64,000 bases of DNA from Hydrogenibacillus schlegelii (GCF_001653195.1 NZ_JXBB01000060.1:1-64000), one strand, 5' to 3'; shown: positions 1-8,004, numbered from the stretch's first letter. Notes: a model not told the origin generated them from the sequence alone. A program made the numbers and translations.

Positions 1-167
1 CTTCCCATCCCCCCCGGTCCCAACAGACGACCAACACCGCCGGCTCCATCCCGGCCCCCTCGGCCGCCCGCCGGTCCCGGAAAGGCCTTCCTCACAGGGC
101 GGGTGCTGTTTAGTTTTCAAGGAACGCCTGCTCGCTCCACGATGCCGCCCGGTTTCGGGCAGCGACA
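1..167 (-). other. 5' leader of an rRNA operon (16S gene outside window)
   Basis: The minus strand carries GTTCCTTGAAAACTAAAC at 125-108, the conserved element seen before 16S and 23S genes in Bacillus and Geobacillus rRNA operons, preceded by a small hairpin at 147-160 (GCCCG/CGGGC). No rRNA sequence itself is inside the window. The assignment rests on this motif plus the adjacent strong promoter. No protein gene is supported here. Confidence 0.7.
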
Positions 168-173
168 TTCGCT

Positions 174-202
174 AATGTATCACGACATCTCTTCCCTGTC
201 AA
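174..202 (-). promoter_or_regulatory. Sigma-A promoter of an rRNA operon reading left
   Basis: On the minus strand a perfect TTGACA (202-197) is followed after exactly 17 bases by TACATT (179-174). About 50 bases downstream lies the leader motif typical of Bacilli rRNA operons, so this is most likely the main promoter of an rrn operon whose 16S gene lies left of the window. Confidence 0.8.
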
Positions 203-245
203 GGGTTTCGGGCTTGGTAATTGTTGCATCATCTGACGACCGACC

Positions 246-274
246 GTGACGCAGGGGCGCCGATCGGCTATACT
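246..274 (+). promoter_or_regulatory. Probable sigma-A promoter of ygzB
   Basis: GTGACG (246-251), a 17-base spacer, then TATACT (269-274). It points toward ygzB, leaves an untranslated leader of about 130 bases, and is back to back with the rRNA promoter. Confidence 0.5.
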
Positions 275-408
275 CGCCTCAGGAGGGCCGGCGCGTCGCG
301 GCGGCGCCGTTCATCAACGGGCGGCCCGTTTGCCCTCGGCCTCCGTTGGTCTTCCGCGACCGCCGGTCGAGGAGGGCCTCAAGGTCGTTCGTCCAAGGAG
401 GGAGGCCG

Positions 409-729
409 TTGTTTCGCGGCAAGCTGAACGCCTACCGCTCGATCAGCCTGCTGGCGCTCCTCGCCGGCTTTCTCCTCATGTACGGCGCGATTGTGTCGAA
501 AGGTCTGCCGCTTCTCGCCGGCGGGCTCATGGTCGCCGGTTTTCTCTTCGTCATCGGAAGCGGCCTTTCGTATTTTCTGATCGGCGCCCTGTCGATGCGG
601 GCCGTTCGGGTCATCTGCCCGACGTGCGGCCGGGAAACGAAGATGCTCGGCATGCACGACCGGTGCCTTTCCTGCGGACAGCGGCTCACCCTCGACCCCC
701 GCTTTCGGGAAGAGGGAAAAAAAGAATAG
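409..729 (+). CDS. ygzB: YgzB-like small membrane protein (UPF0295/DUF2614)
   Basis: A protein of 106 residues with two N-terminal hydrophobic helices (about residues 10-27 and 34-57), then a soluble tail with two CxxC pairs (CPTCGRE and CLSCGQ) like a zinc ribbon, followed by the LTLDP motif of the YgzB family. I start at TTG 409 because AAGGAGGG (395-402) sits six bases upstream; in-frame starts further left lack a ribosome site and add a non-conserved arginine-rich stretch. In B. subtilis ygzB lies beside perR as here. Its function is unknown; a membrane location is predicted from the helices. Confidence 0.85.
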   Translation: MFRGKLNAYRSISLLALLAGFLLMYGAIVSKGLPLLAGGLMVAGFLFVIGSGLSYFLIGALSMRAVRVICPTCGRETKMLGMHDRCLSCGQRLTLDPRFREEGKKE

Positions 730-838
730 GCGCCGCCGCGCCAAGGGACGGGGGCAAACCGATGGGGGGCGACGGCGAAAGGACCCGGCGACAGGACCGG
801 CCGGCGGACAAAGGCGCCACGGGACGGCCGATGAGACG

Positions 839-1438
839 TCACGCCCCGGTTTCTTCGGCCGCCGGCACAATCGCCGCCGGGCGCCGGGGCTTTTCGTCGG
901 CCGACGCGTCGGCCGCGGGCGCCGGGCGCTCGGGGCTCCGCCCGGCCTTCTGGCAGTCGCTGCAGATGCCGTAAACTTCAAACCGGTGTTCGAGGGGACG
1001 GAAACCGGTCTGCCGCAGCACTTCTTGCCGGAGCAGGGCGACGGGGAGCCGACCGTCGGGGGGGTATTCAACGTCTTCGATCCGACCACAAACGACGCAG
1101 ACGACGTGATAGTGGTCGTGCAGCTGGCCGTCAAAACGGCTCGCCTGATCGCCGAAGGTGAGCTCCCGCACGAGCCCGACTTCTTTGAAGAGCTTCAGGT
1201 TGTTGTACACCGTGGCGACGCTCATGCTCGGAAAGCCCGGCGACAGGGCTTTGTAGATCTCATCGGCCGTCGGGTGAGAACGGGTCTTCAGCATGTAGGC
1301 AAGGATGGCATGGCGCTGCGGCGTCATGCGGATGCCCCGCGCCCGAAGCGCCTCGACCGCTTCCTGGAATCGGGCTTCGAGTGCTTTTTCGCCGTCGACG
1401 TAGACGCGTTCGGCGGTTGCTGCTAACTTCTGCACCAC
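839..1438 (-). CDS. perR: Peroxide stress repressor PerR (Fur family)
   Basis: A Fur-family metalloregulator of 199 residues: winged-helix domain about 25-95, then a metal-binding and dimerisation domain. The regulatory ligands of B. subtilis PerR all align with an offset of 18: H55, D103, H109, H111 and D122. Aspartate (not glutamate) at 122 favours PerR over Fur. Structural zinc cysteines are C114, C117, C159 and C162. PerR senses peroxide by metal-catalysed histidine oxidation and represses oxidative-stress genes. The protein is longer than usual (about 145), with an extra N-terminal stretch of about 18 residues and a proline/alanine-rich C-terminal tail of about 35. Its neighbours bcp, ygzB and gsaB match the B. 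subtilis locus. Two palindromic operators upstream suggest autoregulation. Confidence 0.93.
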   Translation of the reverse strand: MVQKLAATAERVYVDGEKALEARFQEAVEALRARGIRMTPQRHAILAYMLKTRSHPTADEIYKALSPGFPSMSVATVYNNLKLFKEVGLVRELTFGDQASRFDGQLHDHYHVVCVVCGRIEDVEYPPDGRLPVALLRQEVLRQTGFRPLEHRFEVYGICSDCQKAGRSPERPAPAADASADEKPRRPAAIVPAAEETGA

Positions 1439-1469
1439 CCTGACCCCCTTTTCACGGCGGCCCTATAAC

Positions 1470-1484
1470 TGAGAATCTTTATCA
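1470..1484. promoter_or_regulatory. Fur/PerR-type operator, proximal to perR
   Basis: TGAGAATCTTTATCA is a 7-1-7 inverted repeat close to the Fur-family consensus TGATAATNATTATCA. It lies 31 bases upstream of the perR start, consistent with autoregulation by PerR or control by another Fur-family protein. Confidence 0.65.
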
Positions 1485-1589
1485 ATAAGACCGGGAAAGA
1501 AGGCGCCGCAGCGGGCGCTTGGACTCGAAGCGGTTTCACGGTTTGGCGATCGGCCTCTTGCGATCGGGTTCGGTTCGGAATCGGCTGGA

Positions 1590-1611
1590 ATTGTAATGAG
1601 AACCGTTCTCA
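1590..1611 (-). promoter_or_regulatory. perR promoter -10 with embedded Fur/PerR-type operator
   Basis: A perfect 7-1-7 palindrome TGAGAACCGTTCTCA (1597-1611) abuts a minus-strand -10 element TACAAT (1595-1590), so a repressor bound there would cover the spacer. The -35 element is weak. It is the second such box before perR. Confidence 0.6.
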
Positions 1612-1654
1612 GTGAATGAGGCCGCTAACTTTTTTTCCTTCCCCTCTTATAACT

Positions 1655-2401
1655 TTAATCGACGCGGCCGATGTTGTCAACCGGCGGATCTTGATTTTTT
1701 TGCCCTGATCGGGCGGCCTTTAAACCGTGCGGACAGTCGACCCAAAGCGGGCAGCGGTCGCACTTCGGCGCCCGGGCGTGGCACATCCGGCGGCCGTGCC
1801 AGATGAGGCGGTGATGGGTGACGGCCCACTCGCTCATCGGGATGCGCTGCCGGAGCTCCGCTTCGACCCGCTCCGGCGTGTCGCCGGAGGCGAGTCCGAG
1901 CCGGCGGCCGACGCGAAAGACGTGGGTGTCGACGGCGATCGCCGGGAGGCCGAAGGCGGTGCTCAGGACGACGTTGGCCGTCTTCCGGCCGACGCCGGGA
2001 AGGGCGACGAGGGCGTCGAAGTCTCGCGGCACTTCGCCGCCGAAGCGCTCGACGAGGATCCGGGCCGTTTCGATGATGTTTTTGCTTTTTGTCCGGTAAA
2101 GGCCGATCGACTGGATGTGCGGCGCCAGCTCTTCCGGCGTGAGGGCGGCAAAAGCGCGCGCATCGGGATAGCGGCGGAACAGCTCCGGCGTCACCTGGTT
2201 GACCTTGGCATCGGTCGATTGGGCGGACAGCATCGTCGCGACGAGGAGCTGGAACGGCGTCTCGTAATGGAGCTCACAGCGGGCGTCCGGATACAGGGCC
2301 GCGAGGCCGTCCAAAATCCGCCGAACGCGACGGGATTCGTCCGTCCGCCCGTCCGCTTCGCGCTCGACCGGTACCCGACGGGGAGCGGTCTCAGGCGGCA
2401 T
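1655..2401 (-). CDS. nth: Endonuclease III (DNA glycosylase/AP lyase)
   Basis: Base-excision repair enzyme for oxidised pyrimidines. The helix-hairpin-helix motif LPGVGRK is at 134-140 with catalytic K140, and the catalytic aspartate D158 lies in VDTHVFRV. The 4Fe-4S cluster motif C-x6-C-x2-C-x5-C is complete (C207, C214, C217, C223). At 248 residues it is slightly longer than usual because of an arginine-rich N-terminal extension of about 20 residues and a short polar C-terminal tail, so a later start is possible. It lies between perR and a dehydrogenase on the same strand; in B. subtilis nth is elsewhere, so it is an insertion relative to that order. Confidence 0.93.
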   Translation of the reverse strand: MPPETAPRRVPVEREADGRTDESRRVRRILDGLAALYPDARCELHYETPFQLLVATMLSAQSTDAKVNQVTPELFRRYPDARAFAALTPEELAPHIQSIGLYRTKSKNIIETARILVERFGGEVPRDFDALVALPGVGRKTANVVLSTAFGLPAIAVDTHVFRVGRRLGLASGDTPERVEAELRQRIPMSEWAVTHHRLIWHGRRMCHARAPKCDRCPLWVDCPHGLKAARSGQKNQDPPVDNIGRVD

Positions 2402-2456
2402 GCGGTTCCCTCGCTTTTTCTGAACGGTGGCCGGGCGATTGAGCCCGACGGCCGGG

Positions 2457-3407
2457 CTAATACCCCCGGCGGAGATCGACGCGATTTTCCAGGCCGGAAA
2501 GATCCCCGGACCGATAGCGGAGGAGGTTCCGGCGAAACAGCTCGAGCGCCCGCTCGAGGTAGTGAGGCGTCCGACCGGCGACGTGCGGGGTGAGGATCAC
2601 CCGGGGGAACGCCCAGAACGGATGCTCCGGCGGGAGCGGTTCGTCGGCAAAGACGTCCAGATAGGCGGCGGAAAGCCGCTCTTTCTGAAGCGCTTCCCAA
2701 AGCGCCCCTTCGTCGACGAGGGCGCCCCGCCCGACGTTGACGAAGACGGCGCCGGGCTTCATCGCCGAAAAGCGCCGCCGGTCGAAAAGGCCGGCGGTCG
2801 CCGATGTGAGCGGCAGCACGACGACGACGATATCCGCCTCCGGCAAAAAATCCTCCAGAGCGGAAAGGTCGCCGATGCGCTCAAAGGGCCAAAGCGCTCC
2901 GGCCGACCGCCGGATGCCGAGCAACCGGACGCCGAACGGGACGAGCCGCTCGGCGATCGCCCGGCCGACGGCGCCGGCGCCGACGATGAGAACGGTCTTT
3001 CCGGCGAGCTCCTCGACGCGAAGGGTCGGCGACCAGCGGCGCGCCTTTTGTTCTTCGTAAAAGGCGTAAAGCCGGCGCACGTGGGCGAGGAGAAGCCCGA
3101 TGACGTGCTCCGCCATCGGAATGGCATGAATGCCCCGGGCGTTGGTGACGACGATTCCCCGGTCGAGAAGCGTCTCCCGCGGCAGCCCGTCGATGCCGCT
3201 TTTGAGCACCATCACCCAGCGCAGGCGGGAAAACGCGGCGAGGCGATCGGCCCCCAGGTCGTCGCCGTAGGTGACGATCACCTCGGTGTCGGACGGCGCC
3301 GGAGCGGCGGAAAGCGACGGCACAAAATCGAACGGGACGTCCGGAAACGCGCCTTTGAGCGCTTCCCGGTGCTTGTCGGCCAGCCGGGCGGTGACGACGA
3401 CGCGCAT
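2457..3407 (-). CDS. D-2-hydroxyacid dehydrogenase (NAD-dependent)
   Basis: A protein of 316 residues of the D-isomer-specific 2-hydroxyacid dehydrogenase family, reducing 2-keto acids with NAD(P)H. The Rossmann motif GAGAVG is at 143-148. The catalytic triad is visible: R227 in NVGRG, E256 in the DVFADEPL segment and H275 in TPHVAG. The exact substrate cannot be read from sequence; glyoxylate/hydroxypyruvate reductase-like or phosphoglycerate dehydrogenase-like roles are possible. No ACT regulatory domain is present, which argues against classical SerA. It is followed by nth 55 bases later and preceded by bcp 24 bases upstream, so co-transcription with bcp is likely. Confidence 0.88.
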   Translation of the reverse strand: MRVVVTARLADKHREALKGAFPDVPFDFVPSLSAAPAPSDTEVIVTYGDDLGADRLAAFSRLRWVMVLKSGIDGLPRETLLDRGIVVTNARGIHAIPMAEHVIGLLLAHVRRLYAFYEEQKARRWSPTLRVEELAGKTVLIVGAGAVGRAIAERLVPFGVRLLGIRRSAGALWPFERIGDLSALEDFLPEADIVVVVLPLTSATAGLFDRRRFSAMKPGAVFVNVGRGALVDEGALWEALQKERLSAAYLDVFADEPLPPEHPFWAFPRVILTPHVAGRTPHYLERALELFRRNLLRYRSGDLSGLENRVDLRRGY

Positions 3408-3431
3408 CGGCCCTCTCCCCTTTTGGAGTCG

Positions 3432-3929
3432 TCAGCGGTTTTCCATCGCTTCGATCGCCTGCCGGACTTCTTCCCCGTGGCCGTCCACCTTGACGTTCAA
3501 CCAGCGGCGGGCGATGCGCCCCGCTTCGTCGATGAGAAACGTCGAGCGGACGATGCCCATGCTCTCCCGGCCGAAGCGGACCTTCCGCTGCCAGACGCCG
3601 TATCGCTCGGCGACCGCATGGTCGGCGTCCGAAAGAAGTAGAAACGGAAGGTCGTATTTGGTGCGGAACTTTTCATGGCTTTCGATCGGGTCGGGGCTTA
3701 CGCCGAGGACGACGGCCCCGAGACCGGTAAACGTCGGATGGAGGTCGCGAAACTGGATCGCCTCTCGGGTGCAGCCGGGGGTGTCGTCTTTCGGGTAAAA
3801 ATAAAGGACGACTTTCTGTCCGCGAAAATCGCTGAGGCGGACGACGGTGCCGCCTGCGGCGGGCAGAGCAAAATCCGGCGCCGGCTCGCCGACGTTCGGC
3901 GGGGCCGGACGGCGGGTTTCCTCGTTCAT
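3432..3929 (-). CDS. bcp: Thioredoxin-dependent peroxiredoxin, BCP type
   Basis: A protein of 165 residues that reduces hydrogen and organic peroxides in the cytosol. The active-site segment PKDDTPGCTREA carries the peroxidatic cysteine C53. The resolving cysteine found five residues later in E. coli BCP is replaced and C53 is the only cysteine in the protein, so it must act as a 1-Cys enzyme, reduced by an external thiol. It overlaps the upstream methyltransferase gene by four bases (ATGA), indicating translational coupling. In B. subtilis bcp (ygaF) sits between gsaB and perR; the same three genes keep that order here. Confidence 0.92.
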   Translation of the reverse strand: MNEETRRPAPPNVGEPAPDFALPAAGGTVVRLSDFRGQKVVLYFYPKDDTPGCTREAIQFRDLHPTFTGLGAVVLGVSPDPIESHEKFRTKYDLPFLLLSDADHAVAERYGVWQRKVRFGRESMGIVRSTFLIDEAGRIARRWLNVKVDGHGEEVRQAIEAMENR

Positions 3930-4756
3930 CGCATTCCCTCCCGTCCAGAGTTCAAGGTCTCCGACGTCCGGGTCTTAAGGTCTCCGGCGTTTTCCTCCCC
4001 CATCGTATCATGTTTGTCCGCCCCGTGCATCCCGCCCTTTTGAACGGCGGATTTTTGAACGGCGTACAAGATCGGCGACCGCCGGGCCGTCCGCTCGGAG
4101 GAACCGGTGGGGCCGGCCGTCTCCGGGCGGTCGGAGGCCGCGACGGTACCGTCCCCTTCGAGGCGACCGGTGGCCGCGATGGGGTCGCCGTTTCCCCGGG
4201 AATCGGGGGACGGGGCGGTCCCGTCTTTGCCGGGGCGGTCGGGGCCGTTCATCCGGCGAAAGGTGTAGACGTGGTACGCCGGGTGAGGAAGGACCGCGAA
4301 AAAGCGCTCCAGCGCCTCGGCTTCCCGGGCCCCTTCCGGGTGGCCCGGATAGGCGATGACGGTGAGCACTCCGCCGGGCCTAAGGAGAGCGAGGGCCGCC
4401 TTCACGGCGGCCAGGGTCGTCGGGGTGCGGGTGGTGAGGTCCGGCCGGCCTTCGGGCCAAAAGCCGAGGTTGAAGACGGCGGCGGCGATCCCCGGCGGGA
4501 CGAATCGAGGGAGTTCGGCGTGATCGTGCATGAACCAGCGGACGTTGGCGAGACCCCGGCGCTCGAGGCGCCGCCGGGCCCGCTCCAGCGCCTCCGGCTG
4601 GATGTCGAAGGCGTACACCACCCCGGACGGTCCGACCCGCTCGGCCAAAAAAACGGTGTCCCGGCCGCTTCCGGCAGTGGCGTCGACGGCGCGATCGCCC
4701 GGACGGAGCGCCCGGTCGAGGATCCGATGGGCCAGTTCGGTCATGGGGATGGGCAT
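3926..4756 (-). CDS. mnmM: YtqB/MnmM-type SAM-dependent methyltransferase with a long insert
   Basis: A class I methyltransferase of the rRNA_methylase/YtqB family; the B. subtilis member methylates 5-aminomethyl-2-thiouridine in tRNA (MnmM). The SAM loop DATAGSGRDT is at 25-34, and the family motifs FNLGFWPEG (95-103), TTLAA (113-117) and AYPGHPEG (135-142) are clear. The usual family core is about 190 residues. Here residues 171-227 interrupt the conserved end between MN (169-170) and PILYAVQKS (228-236) with a glycine/proline/aspartate-rich insert, and about 40 further polar residues follow. The start ATG has only a modest ribosome site. Function by family is good; the tRNA substrate is inferred. 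Confidence 0.82.
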   Translation of the reverse strand: MPIPMTELAHRILDRALRPGDRAVDATAGSGRDTVFLAERVGPSGVVYAFDIQPEALERARRRLERRGLANVRWFMHDHAELPRFVPPGIAAAVFNLGFWPEGRPDLTTRTPTTLAAVKAALALLRPGGVLTVIAYPGHPEGAREAEALERFFAVLPHPAYHVYTFRRMNGPDRPGKDGTAPSPDSRGNGDPIAATGRLEGDGTVAASDRPETAGPTGSSERTARRSPILYAVQKSAVQKGGMHGADKHDTMGEENAGDLKTRTSETLNSGREGMR

Positions 4757-4792
4757 GATAAACCTCCCGCTCTTTCGGCGCCCGGCAATGCC

Positions 4793-4821
4793 TTGACAAC
4801 TCCGGAGCGCTCCGGTATGAA
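4793..4821 (+). promoter_or_regulatory. Sigma-A promoter with 14-bp palindrome in the spacer
   Basis: TTGACA (4793-4798), a 17-base spacer, then TATGAA (4816-4821). The spacer contains the perfect palindrome CCGGAGCGCTCCGG (4802-4815), a likely repressor-binding site since a bound protein would block RNA polymerase. It drives the YugP-like protease and the overlapping gsaB-like gene. Confidence 0.7.
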
Positions 4822-4859
4822 TCTAAGTGGGGGAGCTTGTGACGAAGGGGGAGACCCGC

Positions 4860-5549
4860 ATGTACGTTTATACACCGTGGACGATCCTCATCCTGGCCGC
4901 CTTCGGCCTGGCGATGTGGGCTCAGTTTCGGGTCCAGGGGGCGTTTCATGCGCATTCCCGGGAACGCGCCTCCTCGGGCCTGACCGGCGCCGAAGCGGCG
5001 CGGGAGATGTTATACGCGAACGGCATCACCGACGTCCGGATCGAACCGGTCCCGGGGACGCTGACCGATCATTACGACCCGGTGGCCAAGGTCATCCGCC
5101 TGTCGGAGCCGGTCTACGGCGGGCGTTCGATCTCCGCCGTGTCCGTCGCCTGCCATGAAGTCGGCCACGCGATCCAGCACAAGGTCCGCTATCCGATGCT
5201 CGTCTTCCGGCACGCGATGGTGCCGGTGACGCAGTTTGCCTCCGGCATCGCGCCGCTCCTTCTGCTCGCCGGGTTTTTCTTCAAGCTATCGGGTCTTCTG
5301 CTCCTCGGAATCATCGCCTTCAGCTTTGCCGTCCTCTTCCACGTCGTCACCCTGCCGGTCGAGTTTGACGCGTCCCGGCGGGCGAAGGAGCAGATGGTCC
5401 GCCTCGGAATCATCAGCGCGGCGGAAAAGCGCGGGGCGGACCGGGTGCTCGGCGCCGCCGCCCTGACGTACGTCGCGGCGACGCTTGTGGCGGTACTTCA
5501 GCTTCTGGAATACATCTGGCTGTTTAACCGGCAGGAGAACGAACAATGA
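4860..5549 (+). CDS. YugP-like membrane zinc metallopeptidase
   Basis: A protein of 229 residues of the neutral zinc metallopeptidase family PF04298 (B. subtilis YugP). The HEVGH zinc motif is at 99-103. Hydrophobic helices at about 6-20, 119-140, 143-165 and 195-220 place it in the membrane. I start at ATG 4860 because GAAGGGGGAGA lies just upstream and the promoter -10 (4816-4821) puts the transcript start near 4828, which rules out the GTG at 4827. Its stop overlaps the next gene by ATGA. The substrate is unknown. Confidence 0.87.
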   Translation: MYVYTPWTILILAAFGLAMWAQFRVQGAFHAHSRERASSGLTGAEAAREMLYANGITDVRIEPVPGTLTDHYDPVAKVIRLSEPVYGGRSISAVSVACHEVGHAIQHKVRYPMLVFRHAMVPVTQFASGIAPLLLLAGFFFKLSGLLLLGIIAFSFAVLFHVVTLPVEFDASRRAKEQMVRLGIISAAEKRGADRVLGAAALTYVAATLVAVLQLLEYIWLFNRQENEQ

Positions 5550-6886
5550 AACGAACAACGAACGGAAGAAACGAGGCGCAGGCGCTCGATCGGCATGAAG
5601 CGTGGTACGCCCGGGCGCTCGATATCATCCCCGGCGGCGTAAACAGCCCGTCCCGAAGCTACAAAGCGGTCGGCGGCGGGGCGCCGCGTTTTTTTGTGCG
5701 CGGCGAGGGGGCGTACCTGTACGACGTCGACGGCCGGCGATATATCGACTACCTGGCGGCCTTCGGCCCCCTCATCCTCGGCCACGCCCACCCGGCCCTC
5801 GTTCGGGCGATCCGGCAGGCGGCCGAGGAGGGGACGCTCTTCGGGACGCCGACGCCCTATGAAGTGGAGTTTGCCGAGCGCCTTCGAGCGGCGATCCCGG
5901 AGCTCGAGCGGGTTCGGCTCACGAACTCCGGCACGGAGGCGGTGATGACGGCCGTCCGCCTGGCGCGGGCATACACCGGTCGGTCGAAAATCATCAAGTT
6001 TGCCGGCGCCTACCACGGCCATTTCGACCTCGTCCTCGTCGCCGCCGGGAGCGGGCCGGCGACCCTCGGCGTGCCGGATGCCGCCGGTGTGCCGGCGGCC
6101 GTCGCCCGGGACGTCGTCACCGTCCCGTACAACGATTCCGAAGCCCTGGCGCTCGCCGTGGAACGCTTCGGATCGGAGCTTGCGGCCATCGTCGTCGAAC
6201 CGATCGTCGGCAACTTCGGCATCGTGCCGCCGGAACCGGCGTTTCTCGAGGCGATCCACCGCCTCGCCCGGGAATGCGGCGCCCTCGTCGTCTACGACGA
6301 GGTGATCACCGCCTTTCGCTTCCGCTACGGCAGCGTCATGCCGATGCTCGGGACGAGAGCCGACCTCATCGCCCTCGGCAAGATCATCGGCGGCGGCCTC
6401 CCGATCGGCGCTTACGGCGGCCGGGCCGAGATCATGGCCCTTGTGGCGCCGGAAGGCCCGGTGTATCAAGCCGGGACGATGGCCGGGAACCCCGCCTCGG
6501 TGCGGGCGGGGCTGGCCCTGCTCGAGGCGCTTCAGGCGCCGGGGCTCTACGACGGCCTCGAGGCCAAAGCTCGGGCGCTCGCGGACGGGCTTCTTGCGCT
6601 TTCCGACCGCTACGGCATCCCGCTTCAGATCAACCGCGTCGGGGGCGCCTTTTCCACCCATTTTACCGACCGGCCGGTTCGGACGTATGCGGACGCCGAG
6701 GCGGCGGACGGGGCCCTTTACGCCGCCTTCTTCCGCGGCATGCTGCGGCGCGGCGTGCTCCTCCCGCCGTCGAAATTCGAAGCGTGGTTCGTCATGGTCC
6801 CTCACTCCGATGCCGACGTCGCCGAGACGCTCGCCGCCGCCGAGGCGACGTTCCGCGAGATGGCGGCGGCTCCGCGGCGGCCGTAG
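5546..6886 (+). CDS. gsaB: Glutamate-1-semialdehyde 2,1-aminomutase (GsaB-like)
   Basis: A PLP-dependent class III aminotransferase-fold enzyme of 446 residues that converts glutamate-1-semialdehyde to 5-aminolevulinate for tetrapyrrole synthesis. PLP-binding landmarks are NSGTEA (127-132), YHGH (156-159), the DEVITAFR segment (251-258) and the Schiff-base lysine K279 in LGKIIGGG. B. subtilis has two such enzymes; the one near bcp and perR is GsaB, and this gene occupies the equivalent place. It overlaps the upstream protease gene by four bases. Whether it is the main heme-pathway enzyme or a side aminomutase cannot be decided here. Confidence 0.9.
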   Translation: MKRTTNGRNEAQALDRHEAWYARALDIIPGGVNSPSRSYKAVGGGAPRFFVRGEGAYLYDVDGRRYIDYLAAFGPLILGHAHPALVRAIRQAAEEGTLFGTPTPYEVEFAERLRAAIPELERVRLTNSGTEAVMTAVRLARAYTGRSKIIKFAGAYHGHFDLVLVAAGSGPATLGVPDAAGVPAAVARDVVTVPYNDSEALALAVERFGSELAAIVVEPIVGNFGIVPPEPAFLEAIHRLARECGALVVYDEVITAFRFRYGSVMPMLGTRADLIALGKIIGGGLPIGAYGGRAEIMALVAPEGPVYQAGTMAGNPASVRAGLALLEALQAPGLYDGLEAKARALADGLLALSDRYGIPLQINRVGGAFSTHFTDRPVRTYADAEAADGALYAAFFRGMLRRGVLLPPSKFEAWFVMVPHSDADVAETLAAAEATFREMAAAPRRP

Positions 6887-6972
6887 CGCTTCGCGCCGGC
6901 GGGCGGGGCCCGATCGGCCGAAAGGCGCCCGGACCGCCATGCTCTTTCCGGCGTCAAGCCATGGCGCCGCCG

Positions 6973-7503
6973 TCAGGAGCCGACGAGCCGGACAAAGCGC
7001 GCGTGGTAGCGATGGACGACGTCGGGATCAAACGGCGGCCGACGGGCCTGGATGAGACGGAGCAGCCGGCCGAGAGCGCGCCGGGCCTGGGTGACGACCT
7101 TGAGCGGATAGGCATACCGCTCGCGGTTGACCCGAAATTCCTCTTTGTCCAGGACCTCCACCTCGCCGTCCGGCGTCACCCGGACGTCGAGATCGAGGTC
7201 CACGTAGGTGAGCGTCCCCCGCCGCCATTCGGCGGGGGTGCTTATATTGCAGTAAAAATGCACGCCGTCCTCCCGAAGCATGGCGATAACGTTGAACCAC
7301 TCCCGGCGATCGAAAAAGCAGATCGCCGGCTCCCGGGTCGTCCACGTCGTGCCGTCCGCCTCGGTGACCGCCACCCGGTCGTTCCCGCAGATGATGCGCC
7401 GACCATCGGCGAGCAGCAGGTTGCCCGACCATCGGCGGTGCAGCTTGCCGTCGTACTTGTAGCTTTCGATGTCGAACCGGTCGCCGATGTGCCGGTAATG
7501 CAC
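6973..7503 (-). CDS. ntdP: Nucleoside tri/diphosphatase NtdP (YgaC, DUF402)
   Basis: A protein of 176 residues of the DUF402/NtdP family, which hydrolyses nucleoside tri- and diphosphates in B. subtilis. It matches YgaC closely along its length: an early ESYKYDGKLHRRW segment, the block TWTTREPAICFF near 53-64, and MLREDGVHFYCNIS near 75-88 followed by the acidic YVDLDLDV stretch. The neighbouring sspE and gsaB match the B. subtilis order sspE-ygaB-ygaC-ygaD-ygaE-gsaB. It is transcribed convergently with gsaB. The ribosome site upstream (AGCGGGGGAT) is weak but correctly placed. Confidence 0.9.
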   Translation of the reverse strand: MHYRHIGDRFDIESYKYDGKLHRRWSGNLLLADGRRIICGNDRVAVTEADGTTWTTREPAICFFDRREWFNVIAMLREDGVHFYCNISTPAEWRRGTLTYVDLDLDVRVTPDGEVEVLDKEEFRVNRERYAYPLKVVTQARRALGRLLRLIQARRPPFDPDVVHRYHARFVRLVGS

Positions 7504-7594
7504 GGCGCATCCCCCGCTGGCTTTCCTTTTTTTGTCTGCCTCCGTTATTGTACCTCACCGTCGGCCGGGTCGAAACCGCCCGGCCGATCCACGC

Positions 7595-7628
7595 CAAAAC
7601 GCGCCTGCCGTTCGGCAGGCGCGTTTTG
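7595..7628. terminator. Bidirectional hairpin terminator after sspE
   Basis: A perfect 15-bp stem CAAAACGCGCCTGCC with loop GTTC, flanked by A-rich sequence on the left and T-rich sequence on the right. It lies downstream of sspE on the minus strand, between sspE and ntdP. Confidence 0.8.
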
Positions 7629-7688
7629 ACCCGTTTTGATCTGCTTCGGACCGTCCACCTCCCGGCGGAACGGCGCACGCTTCCGGCG

Positions 7689-7856
7689 TCAGCTCTTTTT
7701 GTTCTGCATCGACCGTTTATTTTCCGCTTTGACGTCGGCGACGTTCGTTTCGGCGGCAAACTCGGAGCCGTAGCCGCCGGCCTGGTTCGCCTTAGCCGCC
7801 TGGTTGCGCTTCTTTACGTGCTCGACGTTCGTCCCGGCCTTCGTCTTCTGGTCCAT
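7689..7856 (-). CDS. sspE: Gamma-type small acid-soluble spore protein
   Basis: A 55-residue gene found by direct translation of the minus strand. It shows gamma-SASP features: an [13 protein letters not shown] block, a [11 protein letters not shown] block, and a lysine/glutamine-rich, cysteine-free composition. Gamma SASPs are amino-acid reserves packed in the spore core and degraded by Gpr at germination. Most have two repeats of this block; this one has a single full unit plus a second partial ([12 protein letters not shown]). GAGGGGGTGA is seven bases upstream of the ATG. A sigma-G-like promoter precedes it and a terminator follows it. sspE is also next to ygaB-ygaC in B. subtilis. Confidence 0.88.
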   Translation of the reverse strand: MDQKTKAGTNVEHVKKRNQAAKANQAGGYGSEFAAETNVADVKAENKRSMQNKKS

Positions 7857-7875
7857 GTCCTCACCCCCTCGGCTG

Positions 7876-7904
7876 TATTGTGCCCGGCGCCGGGCCGAGC
7901 ATGC
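7876..7904 (-). promoter_or_regulatory. Possible sigma-G/sigma-F promoter of sspE
   Basis: Minus strand GCATG (7904-7900), a 17-base spacer, then CACAATA (7882-7876), resembling the forespore -10 CATnnTA. It lies 20 bases before the start codon. The match is imperfect. Confidence 0.4.
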
Positions 7905-7975
7905 CGTGGGAAATTTCTCTGCCGGGACGAGGACCTCTGCCGGGGAGGATTTCCAACCCGATCGTAGGGGTTTCC

Positions 7976-8004
7976 TTGATTTCCCTCAAGCATTGTTTTA
8001 GACT
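7976..8004 (+). promoter_or_regulatory. Probable sigma-A promoter of sodA
   Basis: TTGATT (7976-7981), a 17-base spacer, then TAGACT (7999-8004), 55 bases upstream of the sodA start. Confidence 0.5.

Noticed and set aside
1612-1806. Small plus-strand frame after the perR operators
   Set aside because: It overlaps nth antisense, has no ribosome site and no recognisable composition.
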